Below are positions 12,301 through 23,819 of a DNA stretch of 64,000 nucleotides, one piece after another; position 1 is the first letter of the stretch, and every line of letters begins with the position of its first letter. Below the pieces are notes generated by a model. It searched no databases, was not told the origin of the DNA, and saw only the letters and a list, made by a program, of their open reading frames with translations. The translations under genes were made by a program, and so were the position numbers. The stretch is taken from NCBI GenBank assembly GCA_019648995.1, contig BLXT01005617.1, positions 4,350,921-4,414,920 of the forward strand, read 5' to 3'. The stretch comes from Plakobranchus ocellatus (lineage: Eukaryota; Mollusca; Gastropoda; Plakobranchidae).

Positions 12301-14843
12301 GAGAAAGCATTGTTAAGGTCATTAAATAATATCTGGATGGTGCATGCTTTGTCAATGAGGAATGGATTGCTTGTGAGAGTTTGTTTGTTTGACGATTGTT
12401 TCTGTGAGGTCTGTTCAAAGTTTGCCCTAAAGGCCTCAGGAACTTGTGTCTTTTTGTTGCTATTTGTATGTCTAAATTGCGTGCTGCGCCTTCCAACAAT
12501 TTATATTGTTTTAAAACGATTCCTAGTAAAATGTGACGGTAAGGAGGGCTAACACTATCTAACTCTATGTCTANNNNNNNNNNNNNNNNNNNNNNNNNNN
12601 NNNNNNNNNNNNNNNNNNNNNNNNNNNNNNNNNNNNNNNNNNNNNNNNNNNNNNNNNNNNNNNNNNNNNNNNNNNNNNNNNNNNNNNNNNNNNNNNNNNN
12701 NNNNNNNNNNNNNNNNNNNNNNNNNNNNNNNNNNNNNNNNNNNNNNNNNNNNNNNNNNNNNNNNNNNNNNNNNNNNNNNNNNNNNNNNNNNNNNNNNNNN
12801 NNNNNNNNNNNNNNNNNNNNNNNNNNNNNNNNNNNNNNNNNNNNNNNNNNNNNNNNNNNNNNNNNNNNNNNNNNNNNNNNNNNNNNNNNNNNNNNNNNNN
12901 NNNNNNNNNNNNNNNNNNNNNNNNNNNNNNNNNNNNNNNNNNNNNNNNNNNNNNNNNNNNNNNNNNNNNNNNNNNNNNNNNNNNNNNNNNNNNNNNNNNN
13001 NNNNNNNNNNNNNNNNNNNNNNNNNNNNNNNNNNNNNNNNNNNNNNNNNNNNNNNNNNNNNNNNNNNNNNNNNNNNNNNNNNNNNNNNNNNNNNNNNNNN
13101 NNNNNNNNNNNNNNNNNNNNNNNNNNNNNNNNNNNNNAAGTTCACAGGAGGTTTAGGGGCTGCTTGGCTCGGCCGCATGAACTAAAATGTAACTTTTAAG
13201 ACGAAATGCTACGCTGTGCATGAAGGAAGAAGTAAAAGCAGCTATAAAGAAGATGAAACATGGAAAAGCAACAGGCCCAGACAACATTTTGATAGAACTA
13301 ATAGAGGCCCTTGAAGATTTTGGAATTGGAAAAGTCACACGTCTTCCTAATGAAATTTATGACACAGGGCAGATTCCAATAGATTTATCCAAGTCTATAT
13401 TCATTGCATTGCCAAAGAAGCCAGGTGCAACAGAATGTGAATTACACAGAACAATCAGCCTCATGAGTCACATCACCAAAATACTGCTAAAGATCATAAA
13501 GCTGAGAGTAAGGAACAAAATGAGACCAGAAATAGCAGACTAACAGTGCGGACTTGTAGAAGATAAAAGGAATATCAAATGCAATATATATTCTGAGAAC
13601 CTTAATTGAACGCGCCCTAGAAATACAAAAAGATGTATATCTGTGTTTCATTGATTAAACCAAAGCTTTCGACAGAGTATGCCAGGATGAGAAAATAACG
13701 CAATTGAAACAACTTAACATTGATGGAAAAGACTTAAGAATAATAAAAATCATGTACTGGGAACAAACAGCAGCAATGAGAGTCGAAAACAAAACCAGCA
13801 CATTTCAGGACATAAAATGAGACGTTAGGCAAGACTGTGTTCTCTCCCCATATCTCTTCTCCCTCTACAGTGAGATAATCATGCAAAACTTGGAGAATCA
13901 CCCAGGAATTAAGGTGGGCGGGCAGAAGATAAACAACTTAAGATACGCTGACGGCACAGTGCTAATAGCTGAAAACAAAGAAGACCTACAAAAACTTCTA
14001 AATATCGTTGAAGAAAGGGTTAGAATTGAACAGTAAAAAGACAGAAGTGATGGTAATCAGTCGCAAACAAGAATCCCTAAAATGTGATATATTCATTAAT
14101 GAAGTAAAACTCAAACAAAGGGAAAAGTTCAAATATCTAGGAACAATAATTTCAAACGATGGTAAAAGGAACAGAGAAATATCAGCAAGATCTGCTCAGG
14201 CAAAGATCAACTTTCAAAAGATGAAAACAATCCTGACAAATAAACACATCTCCATTGAAACAAGGAAAAGAGCCCTCCAGCGCTACATAGAACCTGATCT
14301 AATGTATGGATGCGAAGCATGGACAATCTCAAAGCAAATTCAAGATAAGCTAGAAGCAACAGAAATGTGGTTCCTTAGAAGAATGCTCCGGATACCTTGG
14401 ACCGCAAAGAAAACAGATGATAGAGTTCTGAATGAAGCTTATAAAGATCACTAGTCAGAACTATACAAAAACGTCAGGCCACCTTTCTGGGCCACGTGAT
14501 GAGAAGAGAAAAATTGGAACATTTGGTAACAACAGGAAAGTTGGAAAGAAAAAGAAGCAGAGGAAAACAAAGGGAGAAGATAACGAATGGACTGGCCACA
14601 TGGCTTGGACCAGGAAGAGTGACAGAGACACTGACTGCCGTTAAAGATAGGGATTTGTGGAGGGACATGATCGCCAACGCTTATAAGCAAGGCACTTGAA
14701 GAAGAAGAAGTGTAGCATTGTGTGTGTTTGACTATATCTGTATTAATAATTTATTTTGCCTGCAAGGGGGAAAAATTTAAGTGATAAACTTGTGGCAAGT
14801 TTTAAAGAATGCTTTTAACTGCTTGTACAATCTTTCTTTTTNN

Positions 14844-14916
<73 letters not shown>

Positions 14917-15552
14917 ATATAAATTGTACTTTTTTTTTGTCTCCATAAGATTTTCAAAATCTATAAGAAGAAATTGAACACTGTATCTTTGGGGATTGAG
15001 GCTGTCAGAGTGCCTCAATCAATCTTTTTTACATACAAATCAGCTGTTATGCAAATTCAAAAGTGAAAATATTTTGCAAAAAAAATTAATTTGAAAGGTT
15101 GTGCCCAACCTGTACGTTGTGAGCTGAAATGGCACAGTGCCAGAATAGCAGGGTAACTGTTATCTCTTTGAAATAAATAGATCTAAAGCTAGGCCTATTC
15201 TTCAAGCTCGCCAGTGAATTCTAAGACTCCTTCGGGCTTATTTGCAAGCCTTGTCGATAGATTATTTGCATGCATGTTCACGTTGTTATTACTTTACAAA
15301 ATTGCAATAGCAAGGTACAGTGAATGTTAATAACTATTTTGAATCATGTTTCCATACCTATATCGATGCATTGTTTTTTGTGTTTTGTGGGTTTTTTTGT
15401 TGATCTGGCTTTTGAATCCGTATATTTCTTGTTCAGGTGTTCCAATGGTTCCTGTAAGCTGGTGCAAAATGCAGTGTCCCAAGACATTGGCAGAGGAGTA
15501 CAGAAAAGTTGCAAAAGTTCAGCCTGAATTTCTACAATTTTCCCATTCCTGA
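6271..15552 (+). CDS. EXOSC1: Exosome complex component CSL4 (EXOSC1), first coding exon not found
   Basis: This gene encodes the CSL4 cap subunit of the RNA exosome, which with Rrp4 and Rrp40 sits on the PH-like ring and guides RNA to the nuclease, in nucleus and cytoplasm. Exons seen are 6271-6385, 6638-6712, 7745-7833, 10022-10106, 10750-10831 and 15437-15552; codon phases agree at every junction. They give 186 residues, and animal CSL4 is about 195, so exon 1 should supply about nine. The N-terminal domain contains PGTGTYTRNGFIYSSLVG; the S1 domain runs from IDAIVVAR to LLTTAENELGVV and includes FRPGDIIIARV; the C-terminal tail reads VSWCKMQCPKT then VAKVQPEFLQ. All match the family from memory. 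The last intron uses a GC donor. The gene lies tail-to-tail with the minus-strand coiled-coil gene. Exon 1 was sought between 700 and 6270 without a convincing hit. Identity is very secure; the 5' end is open. Confidence 0.95.
6638..6712 (+). CDS. EXOSC1: EXOSC1 exon 3
   Basis: Twenty-five codons starting VKTISVIGKE and ending IDAIVVAR, which open the S1 domain. The acceptor follows a good pyrimidine tract (attcccccag|G) and the donor is AGA|gtaagt, phase 0 on both sides. Confidence 0.93.
6775..6913. repeat. Long near-perfect hairpin in EXOSC1 intron 3
   Basis: Arms of about 52 bases (6775-6827 and 6862-6913) are inverted copies: caagagtagaaatatgatca pairs with the end ...ctcttg, and gaatcttttgataagttctt pairs exactly with its complement. 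The 34-base centre is itself partly self-complementary (ggatttcta / tagaaattc), so almost all 139 bases can fold. It could be a foldback MITE or a hairpin RNA source; no target duplication is clear. Confidence 0.8.
7745..7833 (+). CDS. EXOSC1: EXOSC1 exon 4
   Basis: This exon encodes VTNVNPRFCKCEILSVG followed by FRGMIR, the first strands of the S1 fold. The acceptor is gaaatccag|G and the donor is ATAAG|gtaaga, leaving two bases (phase 2) that join the G of the next exon to make Arg. Confidence 0.95.
7834..10021 (+). other. EXOSC1 intron 4
   Basis: A 2.2-kb intron. It holds a TCTAGATC tract (8316-8475), a short frame with a 2A-like peptide (8518-8610), and an interspersed acttaccaagt motif in both orientations (9130-9246). 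No exon is supported. Confidence 0.6.
10022..10106 (+). CDS. EXOSC1: EXOSC1 exon 5
   Basis: This exon encodes KEDVRALDRDRIEMHK and then CFRPGDIIIARV, the most conserved part of the CSL4 S1 domain. The acceptor is tcttccatag|G. The donor GTT|gtatcc is weak, but only this site keeps the frame into MSLGDAQSYLLTT of exon 6. Confidence 0.93.
10559..10578. repeat. Short perfect hairpin in EXOSC1 intron 5
   Basis: TGAGCCAC-AAAT-GTGGCTCA forms an eight-base-pair stem with a four-base loop. No function is implied by the sequence. Confidence 0.5.
10750..10831 (+). CDS. EXOSC1: EXOSC1 exon 6, followed by a GC donor
   Basis: This exon encodes MSLGDAQSYLLTTAENELGV and then SALSESG. The acceptor is catatgaag|A. 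The exon ends TCAG and the intron begins gcaagtg, a GC-type donor that otherwise fits the donor consensus well. Its phase-1 G joins GT of exon 7 to restore Gly in SGVPMVPVSW. Confidence 0.92.
11292..13218. mobile_element. Chapaev-like DNA transposon nested in the LINE
   Basis: Terminal inverted repeats start CACAGCGTAGCATT at the left and end AATGCTACGCTGTG less one base at the right (13205-13218); ttttagttca recurs in the inner part of both ends. The element is flanked by CATG at 11288-11291 and 13219-13222, a 4-bp target duplication. Dropping one CATG and the element restores the LINE frame GPPIM-KEEVK exactly. A 4-bp duplication with CAC termini is typical of Chapaev in the CMC superfamily. 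The left end has GC-rich subterminal motifs (cctgaccccgccaggt). A 564-base gap (12574-13137) hides part of the inside, and no transposase was recognised in the rest. Confidence 0.75.
12574..13137. other. Assembly gap, 564 N
   Basis: Unknown bases inside the nested transposon. Short N runs also occur at 14842-14843, 38663-38665, 42482-42483, 47377-47379 and 60758-60759, next to homopolymers or microsatellites in most cases. Confidence 0.99.
14844..14913. repeat. (AT)n microsatellite
   Basis: About 35 AT units directly after a two-base gap, in EXOSC1 intron 6. A second (AT)n run lies at 23776-23816 in an intron of the C6orf163-like gene. Confidence 0.95.
15437..15552 (+). CDS. EXOSC1: EXOSC1 exon 7 (terminal)
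   Basis: This exon encodes VPMVPVSWCKMQCPKT, then EEYRKVAKVQPEFLQFSHS and a TGA stop at 15550-15552. The acceptor is atttcttgttcag|G. The CSL4 C-terminal zinc-ribbon remnant (WCxMQCP) is present. A poly(A) signal lies 136 bases downstream. Confidence 0.96.
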
Positions 15553-15687
15553 CCCTTTTTTTTTTCTTTTTGAGTAGAGAAATGGCTGTCCCTGTTGGAG
15601 ATTGCGGCTGCAAATAGCAATTGGTGGTTGTAATTTTTATACCTTTGCATAATAGATGGGGATTTTTTCTTGACCAAGGTGTCTAAA

Positions 15688-15693
15688 AATAAA
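15688..15693 (+). terminator. Poly(A) signal AATAAA of EXOSC1
   Basis: A canonical AATAAA lies about 136 bases after the EXOSC1 stop codon. It is the first such hexamer downstream in a short AT-rich 3' region, so it is the likely cleavage signal. Confidence 0.6.
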
Positions 15694-18600
15694 TGTATTC
15701 TAGATGTTTACTCAAGCAAAGCATATTTTATTTTCCATAGAAAATTAAAACTTGCTGATATTTTTCTCCATTCTCTGATTAATCCCCAACACCATCAATT
15801 TGCTGAAAACTAAATACATAATTTACTATAGCCTAGTAGTAGTACATATACTAGCCAGTGCTACTACTGGCCTAAACCTAATACAAGTAGTATGGGTGCA
15901 AACATTGACCAATTTAGGGATGTGTAGAGTTGGCTTAAAAGTGAACTGAATGTTCAGAATCTTAAACCTATGACAATGTTTTCTTATTTGGGCTAGATCT
16001 ACAAATCACAGACATCCCTTGTATCAATACCACTAGTACTACGGGCTCACTACTCTACTCCTTGTATTCATCCACCCCTCCCTTTGCCTTTTCTGTGAGT
16101 GAGAAAGGCTATTATTGTGCTGGCATTGGCTTTTGTTGACAGAATTGTAATGGTTAGGCTAATTAAAATGAATATAAAAAAATAGTTACAAATTTAAATT
16201 TCTATCCCACAAGACAGTGCATAAATTAAAGGAAAGGCGAAGCAGGAATAATGGGTGGGGGAGTTCAGGAAGGAAAGTAGTGAGGATGTGATTTTGGGTG
16301 TGGATAGAGAATGATAAAATGAAGTAAGTGTTTGGGGGTGAATATGTGTGTAAAAGACAATGATAACAAGTTGGTGTATCCAGGAAAAGGAAGGGGGAGG
16401 GAAGAGGTCAGAGAAAGAAGATTGAATGACTGTGGAGTTCTAGTGGGGTGGTGTAAAGGGTTTGATTGTAAAGGATAGAGTGATTTGGTTGTAGTTTTTA
16501 AGTCCCTGGTGCTATGTACTATTTGCATTTTTTCTCATAAATAAAATTGCATGTGTTTTGCTTTTTCTAGTTGTCTAAAGAAAACATCTCTGACATCCCA
16601 ATAACAATACGAGAGATATTTTTGGAATATATCTTAGCTTTGTTACAAATGAGAAGTAAATTCAAATTTGTTTACCTATTCTTGTAAGTAGTTGGCTAAT
16701 CTCATCAATTGAAAACTAAGTATGTCTCGACATAAGCTATTTCTAATTGTACTTTTTGTTGAATAAATTATGAAGGCTTTCTGTAGTTTTTTTCCCATTA
16801 GGTTACATAAGGGTATTTTGGGGGGGGGCCAAAATATAAGGTATCTAAATCATATGAAGCAATAATATAATAAAGCTTTCTTTTTTTTTTTTACTGTTTC
16901 AAATGCCAGTAAATTTTTTATTGCTTTATGATGTTAAGTGTGAATTTCATAAAAGTGTCTTTACAATTTGGTTTGTAAAATGTGATTCACAGAACTTGAA
17001 AAAAAAAACAACAAATAAAAAGAAAAGAAAAAGACTGTTAAAGTTTTGTTTTTTTTTTGAAGGGGCAAGGGTGGCTTTCAGAAAGTTTTAATAGAGGGAT
17101 ACCTTATATTTTTATTGTAATAAGATGTTTTGAAAAAACAAAATTTTTGTTCTTGACTTAAGTCTTACACACATGAGCTTTCCAACTATCTTATTGATAA
17201 AATAACATAAAAACCATGAACTCAAGGTTTTAATGATATTTTGGAAGTGATTCCAAACAAGACAGTGTATTTTTTATCAAATATGTATCAACTTTTTTTC
17301 TCCTCATTTTATTCCTATCTTCTCTTCAAAGAACGTGCACAAGAAAAAAAACAACTATATTTCATCATTTGTTATTTGTTTCAGTTCAGTTGAGAAAATT
17401 AAAATTAAGACTTGATACTGTTTTTGATTCTCAGTACAGGTTATAATTTTGTTTTTTTTTTTAACTATATAAAAACATGGTCTTACACACTACTAAGTAT
17501 ATCAGGAAAAAAAAATCCCATGGTTCGAGAAAAAAACATGAATAAAGACTGAAGGGGGAGCAAAATTTTATTTGTACCTCTGCAAATGAATAAGTTCAAC
17601 CAACACAAATGGGACAAATCAAGTTAGAAAAAAATTTCTTTTTACAAAAGTTTGCATACCATATACATGTATCAAATCTCAGAGTCAGGAACAAAAGCGA
17701 AGTTTAGCATAACAAACCAATAAACCTTTGGAAAACATTTTTGGTGTATAAAATGATATTTACATTCAAATATAAATAATCTATACCATAAATTAATCAA
17801 TGATTAATAAAAATCCCTTTGTAAATTTCTTTTTAAAAATGCTATGAGATGATTATTATTATTACATTTGCATGTATTACATCAACATAGTCACATGAGT
17901 ACTGGGGTACTTTAAGCTGAGGATTTGTTATTATGTCAATATCTTGAACACAAATTATATCACAGCATGAGCAAAATTAGAAACTCGGGTAAAAACATGT
18001 AGAGGTAACTACATGTATATTATTAATTAAGAAACTGATTTTTTACTAGTTATGTTAAAGATTTTTTTGGTATGAATATAATCCCACATGGCACACAAAG
18101 TAAAAATTATTCACACAATTGATAAAATGCATTTCATTTAAAACAATGCAGTTTAATAGCTTTACACATATCTCTGGCATAATGTCCCATCACAATATTT
18201 CACCAATAAATGTACAGAGAAATCCTCAAAAGAAACCTTTCTAAGGCTACGTAAATTTAAACACCGAATTATTTCAATCAGTGGATCACAAATACTTAGT
18301 TTTGAATGTGTTTATGATTTATGACTAGACTGAAAACTTCAAATGTCAAAATCAACACATTGTATAGATAATTTCTTAATTTCTCAGAAATAAAGGTGTT
18401 AGGATTTTTTCTTCTTTTTATCAACTTTGAATTAATTATGCAAAGTGAACAGGAATTTATTCTCTTAACTTGAAGCAGTACTGCTATTTCTCATTACATT
18501 TTTAAATTTTCAATAATTATCTTGATCACCCTTGTCAAAATTTCACTATTTGCTAAATGAGTGACTTATGCCTTAGTTCTTTCACCAAAACATCATGGCG

Positions 18601-21189
18601 TGCCAGCGTTGGCGCTTTTCCGCCTAAACTCAACATCGCAGGTATTTTGTAGATCTAAATCATTTTGGAAATCAAATTCCATTCATTTCTTCAGGTAAAC
18701 GTGAAGAGTAGTAGTAGTATAGTTTGAGTTGTAAAATGCTCAGTACAGCTATAGGTGAAAGGGCTAAAAAGATTTTTTAAAAATCATGGTGGAAGAATGA
18801 CACTAAGCTAAAGACAAAACAAGTTGCATGATAAAGACCCAGGTGATGGAGGAATTTCCTTCGAAAATGGGCACTCCATATACATGTATATATAAATTTA
18901 GGCACTTGTAATAATTTTTTCCTTGCCACTTTAAATTAAACAGACTGAAGTAAATAAGATTACAAGTATGAAGAACACTTTTTTAGATTAGGGTCATTTC
19001 ATCAAAATGTATTTACTCAGAAAGTTTGTATTGAAATTAATACTTTATAAAAAATATTTACTCCTGTTTTGTATTTTTTTTTAATAATGAAAAAAGTGGG
19101 CAGAGAGGCAAAGGACAAAATAGGTGTTTGAACTTTGTTTTGTCTTTATATAGGGTTCGTTTTTATCTAGACATTTGGGTTGCATTGCATCAATTTACAT
19201 GTATTAGTACATATCATATCAAATCATCTCAAAATTTGCAACTTTGCACCATTACTTTTTTCAGGTTTAATTATGCATATAAATGCTTTTATTTAATGAG
19301 AACAACAAATCAGGAAAATATTATAGAAAAAAAGGCAAAGCAGTTTTCCAAAAAAATGTTGGAGATGATATTGCGAGAAGACTTTTGTCAGTCTGTACTT
19401 AGCACCTCAAATTTGTGAGGTGGCCAAAAAGTGAAGCTGTATACGTGTTTAAACTTTTCTTTTAATTATACAATTAAGGGCATATGGAAATATTACTCGA
19501 CTTTATAAAAGTGTTTTCAAAGTACGCTAGACAAATCTTTGGCATCTAGATTAAGTAAGCATCAGTTTACAATAACTCTCTTTTTTTTTAAAGTTTTTAT
19601 CCCTAAATTAAATATTGAAGGGCCTTGAAGACCGTTGTAAAATAACATGACAGAAAAATAAGGCCTATAAATTATGGATACCAAGCAAAACTTGGTTTTT
19701 CCAAACTTTGAAAACTAATTTTTTTTTTTTTTGGGGGGGGGGAGGTTACAACACAATCGACATGCTGTTCAAAACATGGCCATAATAAACACAATAAATT
19801 TAGTTTAAGATTCCCTCAATGAAGCACAAGAAAACTTGTCTGGAACCACTTCGCAGGCAGATCCATGATTTTTTACCCAATCAAACTTCCTATTTAAAAA
19901 AGAGTATTAAAATCAAGAAATTTTACTTGTAATCAGAGTATTTCACTAACATACTTATCTTTTTGCATCATACAAATGCTTTCTTAATTAAAATAAGTTA
20001 TCAGCATGTGGCATGCTGTTCAAAAAATGAATTGAAAGAAAAATTTAAAAGACCTGGCCCACAAGATCTTTATTATAGCTTATTTCTAATTAATTTCACA
20101 TTTCTATCTAGTGCGCTCTCAACGCCATTAATAATATTATGGAGATTTTAACTTACATAGACCCAGTAAAGAGTTGCTTTTATGGTTAATCATATGAATC
20201 TTGCTTTTTCTTTTTTTTTCTTTTTTCTTCATCCATTTAAAAAGGAACCAAACTTTGAAGAACTTATTTTATATCTTCCATTTCTCTGGCATTTGTTTAT
20301 ACAAACACAAACATTTTTTATGATATTGATACGTAAATAAAGTGTCTTTAATATTTGTAACTGTGGCAAACAATTATTATTCATCTCTCTGTATAGAGTA
20401 GCATTAATTAATTTTTTATTGTTCGTTTTTTTTTTTAGTGGTAATAAGTTATTTATTGATAGTGTTAAGGATAACTTTCCTTTCTTCATAAAAAAATGTT
20501 TGTATGCATGTCTGGTTATTTTTGATAAAACATGAAACATGCAGGCAAGATTTGACTGTGTGTATAAATATAAAAATATACTGCTTGACAAAATTCTATT
20601 TCTTTTCACTTTTTCAATTGTAGAGATGAAAACTTAGAAACAGACCAAAAAAAAAAAACCCCACAATAATGTATACATTGCCATTGATCTACTTACTTCA
20701 ATGTAATATTGCATGCCAAAAATACTTTAGTTTAAAATAAATGCATTCTTTTCTAAACTAATTTTGAGCTAACTTCATATTACTGTTATTTACAAAAAAA
20801 TTGTCACAGGTACTCATTTGACTTAGAAAGCATAAATCTTTGAAAACAGTTGAAAACCAAAAAAAAAAAAGAAGAAAAAAATTCCCTACATCTTCATCAA
20901 ATTTTGTCACTGAAATGTCTAATGCAAACTATAGTCAAGTCTTTCTTGAGTTCAAATGAATAGTCACTTATTTAATATTTTAATGTTTCATTTCATCATG
21001 AACATGTTAAAAAAAAACCTTTGATGTTTACACTTAAACACCTATAACTTTTCAATCTTAATCTCTTTGGGATTGTTCATAATATTTACCCAATGTAAAT
21101 TTTTTATCACAAAAATGCTTTGATTTAAGACTTGGAGGGCCTCTAATCATAAGCTGAGTAACTTTATCATTTATGGAAATTTAAGGGAC
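15694..21189. other. Intergenic region between convergent genes
   Basis: It holds the 3' flanks of EXOSC1 and of the minus-strand coiled-coil gene. Sequence is AT-rich with many poly-T/poly-A runs. Candidate minus-strand poly(A) signals (AATAAA, read as tttatt) lie near 20416 and 20451. A purine-rich stretch covers about 16200-16500. No coding exon or named repeat is supported. Confidence 0.5.
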
Positions 21190-21616
21190 CTACAGTGGTT
21201 TGGAAAGTACCCCTTTCCTCTCTATCTCCTCTAAATACATTGGTGGCAACATATAATCGGATTGGCCGGCTTCAAATATCTTGACCCTATTGATAAAATC
21301 TTGAAAATAAAAGCGCAATTCCATCAATTTGTCAGAAATATTTTTCTTTGCTCTCTCAAGTTGAGAAATAATAACCTCCCTGCCCTTTACTTCTTGCTGC
21401 CACTCTTCAATGATTTTATCCATTTTGGCAATTTCTACTTTATGAGCATCTCTAATTTCTTGTGCCCTTTTATCTGCTACTTTTTGAGTGAACTCCTGAG
21501 CTTCCTTGACCGCACGCACTCTTTCTTGATCTTTGGTCAATTTCATCTGCTCAAGGGCTTTCCTCTTGTCCTCTGTCATCGTCTTCTTTAAGTTCTCAAC
21601 TTCAGCTGAATGGGCT
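21190..21616 (-). CDS. C6orf163: C6orf163-like exon 4 (terminal)
   Basis: Starts at acceptor gcattcatttag|A and encodes AHSAEVENLKKTMTEDKRKA through coiled coil to MELRFYFQDFINRVKIFEAG, SDYMLPPMYLEEIE and SKPL, then TAG. The aromatic-rich tail after the coil is the family signature. Confidence 0.85.
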
Positions 21617-23768
21617 CTAAATGAATGCAAAAAAATTTATGTATAATTTTCAAAGCAAGGACATACTTGTATACAAAGTCGTTTGTCCTGGTTTTTGTTT
21701 TGTTTTGTCATAGTCTTCAAGTTCTCAACTGTGAATGGGCTCTAATTGAATAAAAAAAGATTCAACTTCAAAGTAAGAAGGACATGCTTCTATGTGAAGT
21801 CACCTTTCCTGGTTTTGTTTTGTTAAGTTTTTCTGTGAAGGAATGTGTGCATTTTATTATTGGTTTATCTTAGAAACTTTTACATAAATTGTAGCTGATC
21901 TTTTGCACAGAGATATGCAGTCAATACCACCCAATTTCAATCTAATACATTTTTTTTATCAATACAGAGAACAAGAATTCTTAAATATAAGGTGATCATA
22001 AGAGATAGTTAAAAAACATGATATTTTCTTTTTGACCAGTGTAGACCCGCCATGCCTGCGATGCTTTTTATTTTAAATGCTTTATGTCTCTTTAAGTGTT
22101 TCACAAACTTAAAGAATAGTAATTTTGCAGAATGTTAAAAATCAGCTTTTTTCTGTCCCACAAACCTCCCTCAGAGTGTAGAAACACGATGCTCATGTTC
22201 TAGTCTGCCAGGCTACTGAAAGTCTGACTGATATGACACTGATAATTTTAAGAACTCTCATTATAACTGTAGTGTTAGTTCACTGCTATACTTATTGATT
22301 ATTCATGTATACTTCTTTGTGGTTTCAAGTAGATCTTAGCAGCTTTGCACCCTAAAAATTGCTTAATAAAATTTAATGTATTCAGTGTAGAAATATTTTT
22401 TTTAGTGATAGTGTTATGCTAAAAATGAATATGCTATATTTTTTTATACATTTATTTTTATAAAGTAATTCTATTTTTAAACAATCAATATTATATATAT
22501 ATATATATATATAAACATAAAATTTAAAATGGATTATATAAATAAGAACATTGTATTAACACCAACATTGTGAATTAAAACAAATATTCAACTATCTGCT
22601 GTTTGAAAATATAGTTAACTCAAATTAGTGTCATGTAACAGAATTACTTACTTTCTAAGAGCTGCCTCAGCATCTGCTGCAATCTTTTTCTCCTCCATGC
22701 GAGCAGTCTCAACAGCAGCTAGGAGCTCAAGTCTTCCCTTCTCCACCGCTGCTGCCACTGCCTCTGTTAATGCTTTTTCACCTCTTAGACGTTCTTCCTT
22801 AACCTGTTCTGCCATTTGCTTTTGCAGGGCTACCTCTACTTTTACAACTTCTTCCTGTTATTGAAATAAAGTCAAGTAACTGGACCTAGAAAATGAATTA
22901 AACTATACAAACTGAACATGCGTTTCAATAAGTGTATTTATATATATATATTTTTTTTAATAAGGTAAGAATGGATCATCAAAACACTTTTGCAAATCTT
23001 TGTGTTTCAAATATACTTTTTTTTCTTTTTCTGAAGACAAGATTTTTACAATTTCATTCTCTGATCAATGCCTAAAGCTAGAACTTGACTGGATAAAGTA
23101 AAATGTGTATAAACCAAGGGTTTTTATGCCTGAAGGACATGAAATGACTTGTTATGTAGCTAGAAATGACTTATAACGGGACATGTATAAGCAAAGAAAA
23201 GAAAAATATTTACTAGATATTAATACATTCATCAATTCATTGTTCTGTTAATGGGTACTTCATACATTTTAGAAATTAGTTTACAAAAACAGCATGTGTT
23301 ATTTATTAAACATGTCTGTTTTTACAAATTGCATCTGCAGATATCTCATCAGTTGCATTCTGCCGCAGATTGTTCAATTAAAAACAAAAAAAAACGAAGA
23401 AAAAAAAAGGAACAAACTAAAACAGAGCAGGTCCATGTTTTGATTTATCAGTAAATAGACTTATTTTGATCAAAACCACAATCAGATTAACTGCAATTGC
23501 AGAATGGAAAAAATAAAGTGATATTTTAAAAAAGAACATAAGGCTACCTTTATAAGCTGTTCATATTCTTTGATTTTTCTCTGCAAAAGCTTTTCTGCTT
23601 TTGCCTTTTCTTCATTTCGTGCTTTCAGTACTGCTTCCTGTTTTTCTTGTTTGGCTTGGTCCCACACAGCATTCTCAGCTTTCTTCAAAGCTTCTAACTT
23701 CTCTGCTTCAATACTGTCCAATAGGCGACGCTGAATATCCTTCCCAATTCCTTTCAGAAAGTCAAAAA

Positions 23769-23819
<51 letters not shown>

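Larger units (their letters stand above)
10996..14709 (+). mobile_element. LINE in EXOSC1 intron 6, split by a DNA transposon
   Basis: The LINE occupies 10996-11291 and 13223-14709; the middle is a later transposon. The 5' piece encodes AMNGDIIIEKEKILERWAEY up to NNFAGPPIM. The 3' piece continues KEEVKAAIKKMKHGKATGPD, ALPKKPGATECELHRTISLM, LRYADGTVLIAENKEDLQKL, LELNSKKTEVMVISRKQES, MWFLRRMLRIPWTAKKT and WRDMIANAYKQGT, then a (GAA)n tail. This is endonuclease/reverse-transcriptase type non-LTR retrotransposon sequence. The usual YADD is YADG, and stops and frameshifts occur between blocks, so it is 5'-truncated and dead, though better preserved than the copy at 2001-3030. Confidence 0.92.

Noticed and set aside
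12155-12499. 114-residue minus-strand frame inside the nested transposon
   Set aside because: No transposase motif; rich in Asn, His and Gln as expected of AT-rich antisense frames.
16265-16528. Ser/Pro/His-rich minus-strand frame
   Set aside because: It mirrors a purine-rich plus-strand stretch; biased composition explains the open frame.
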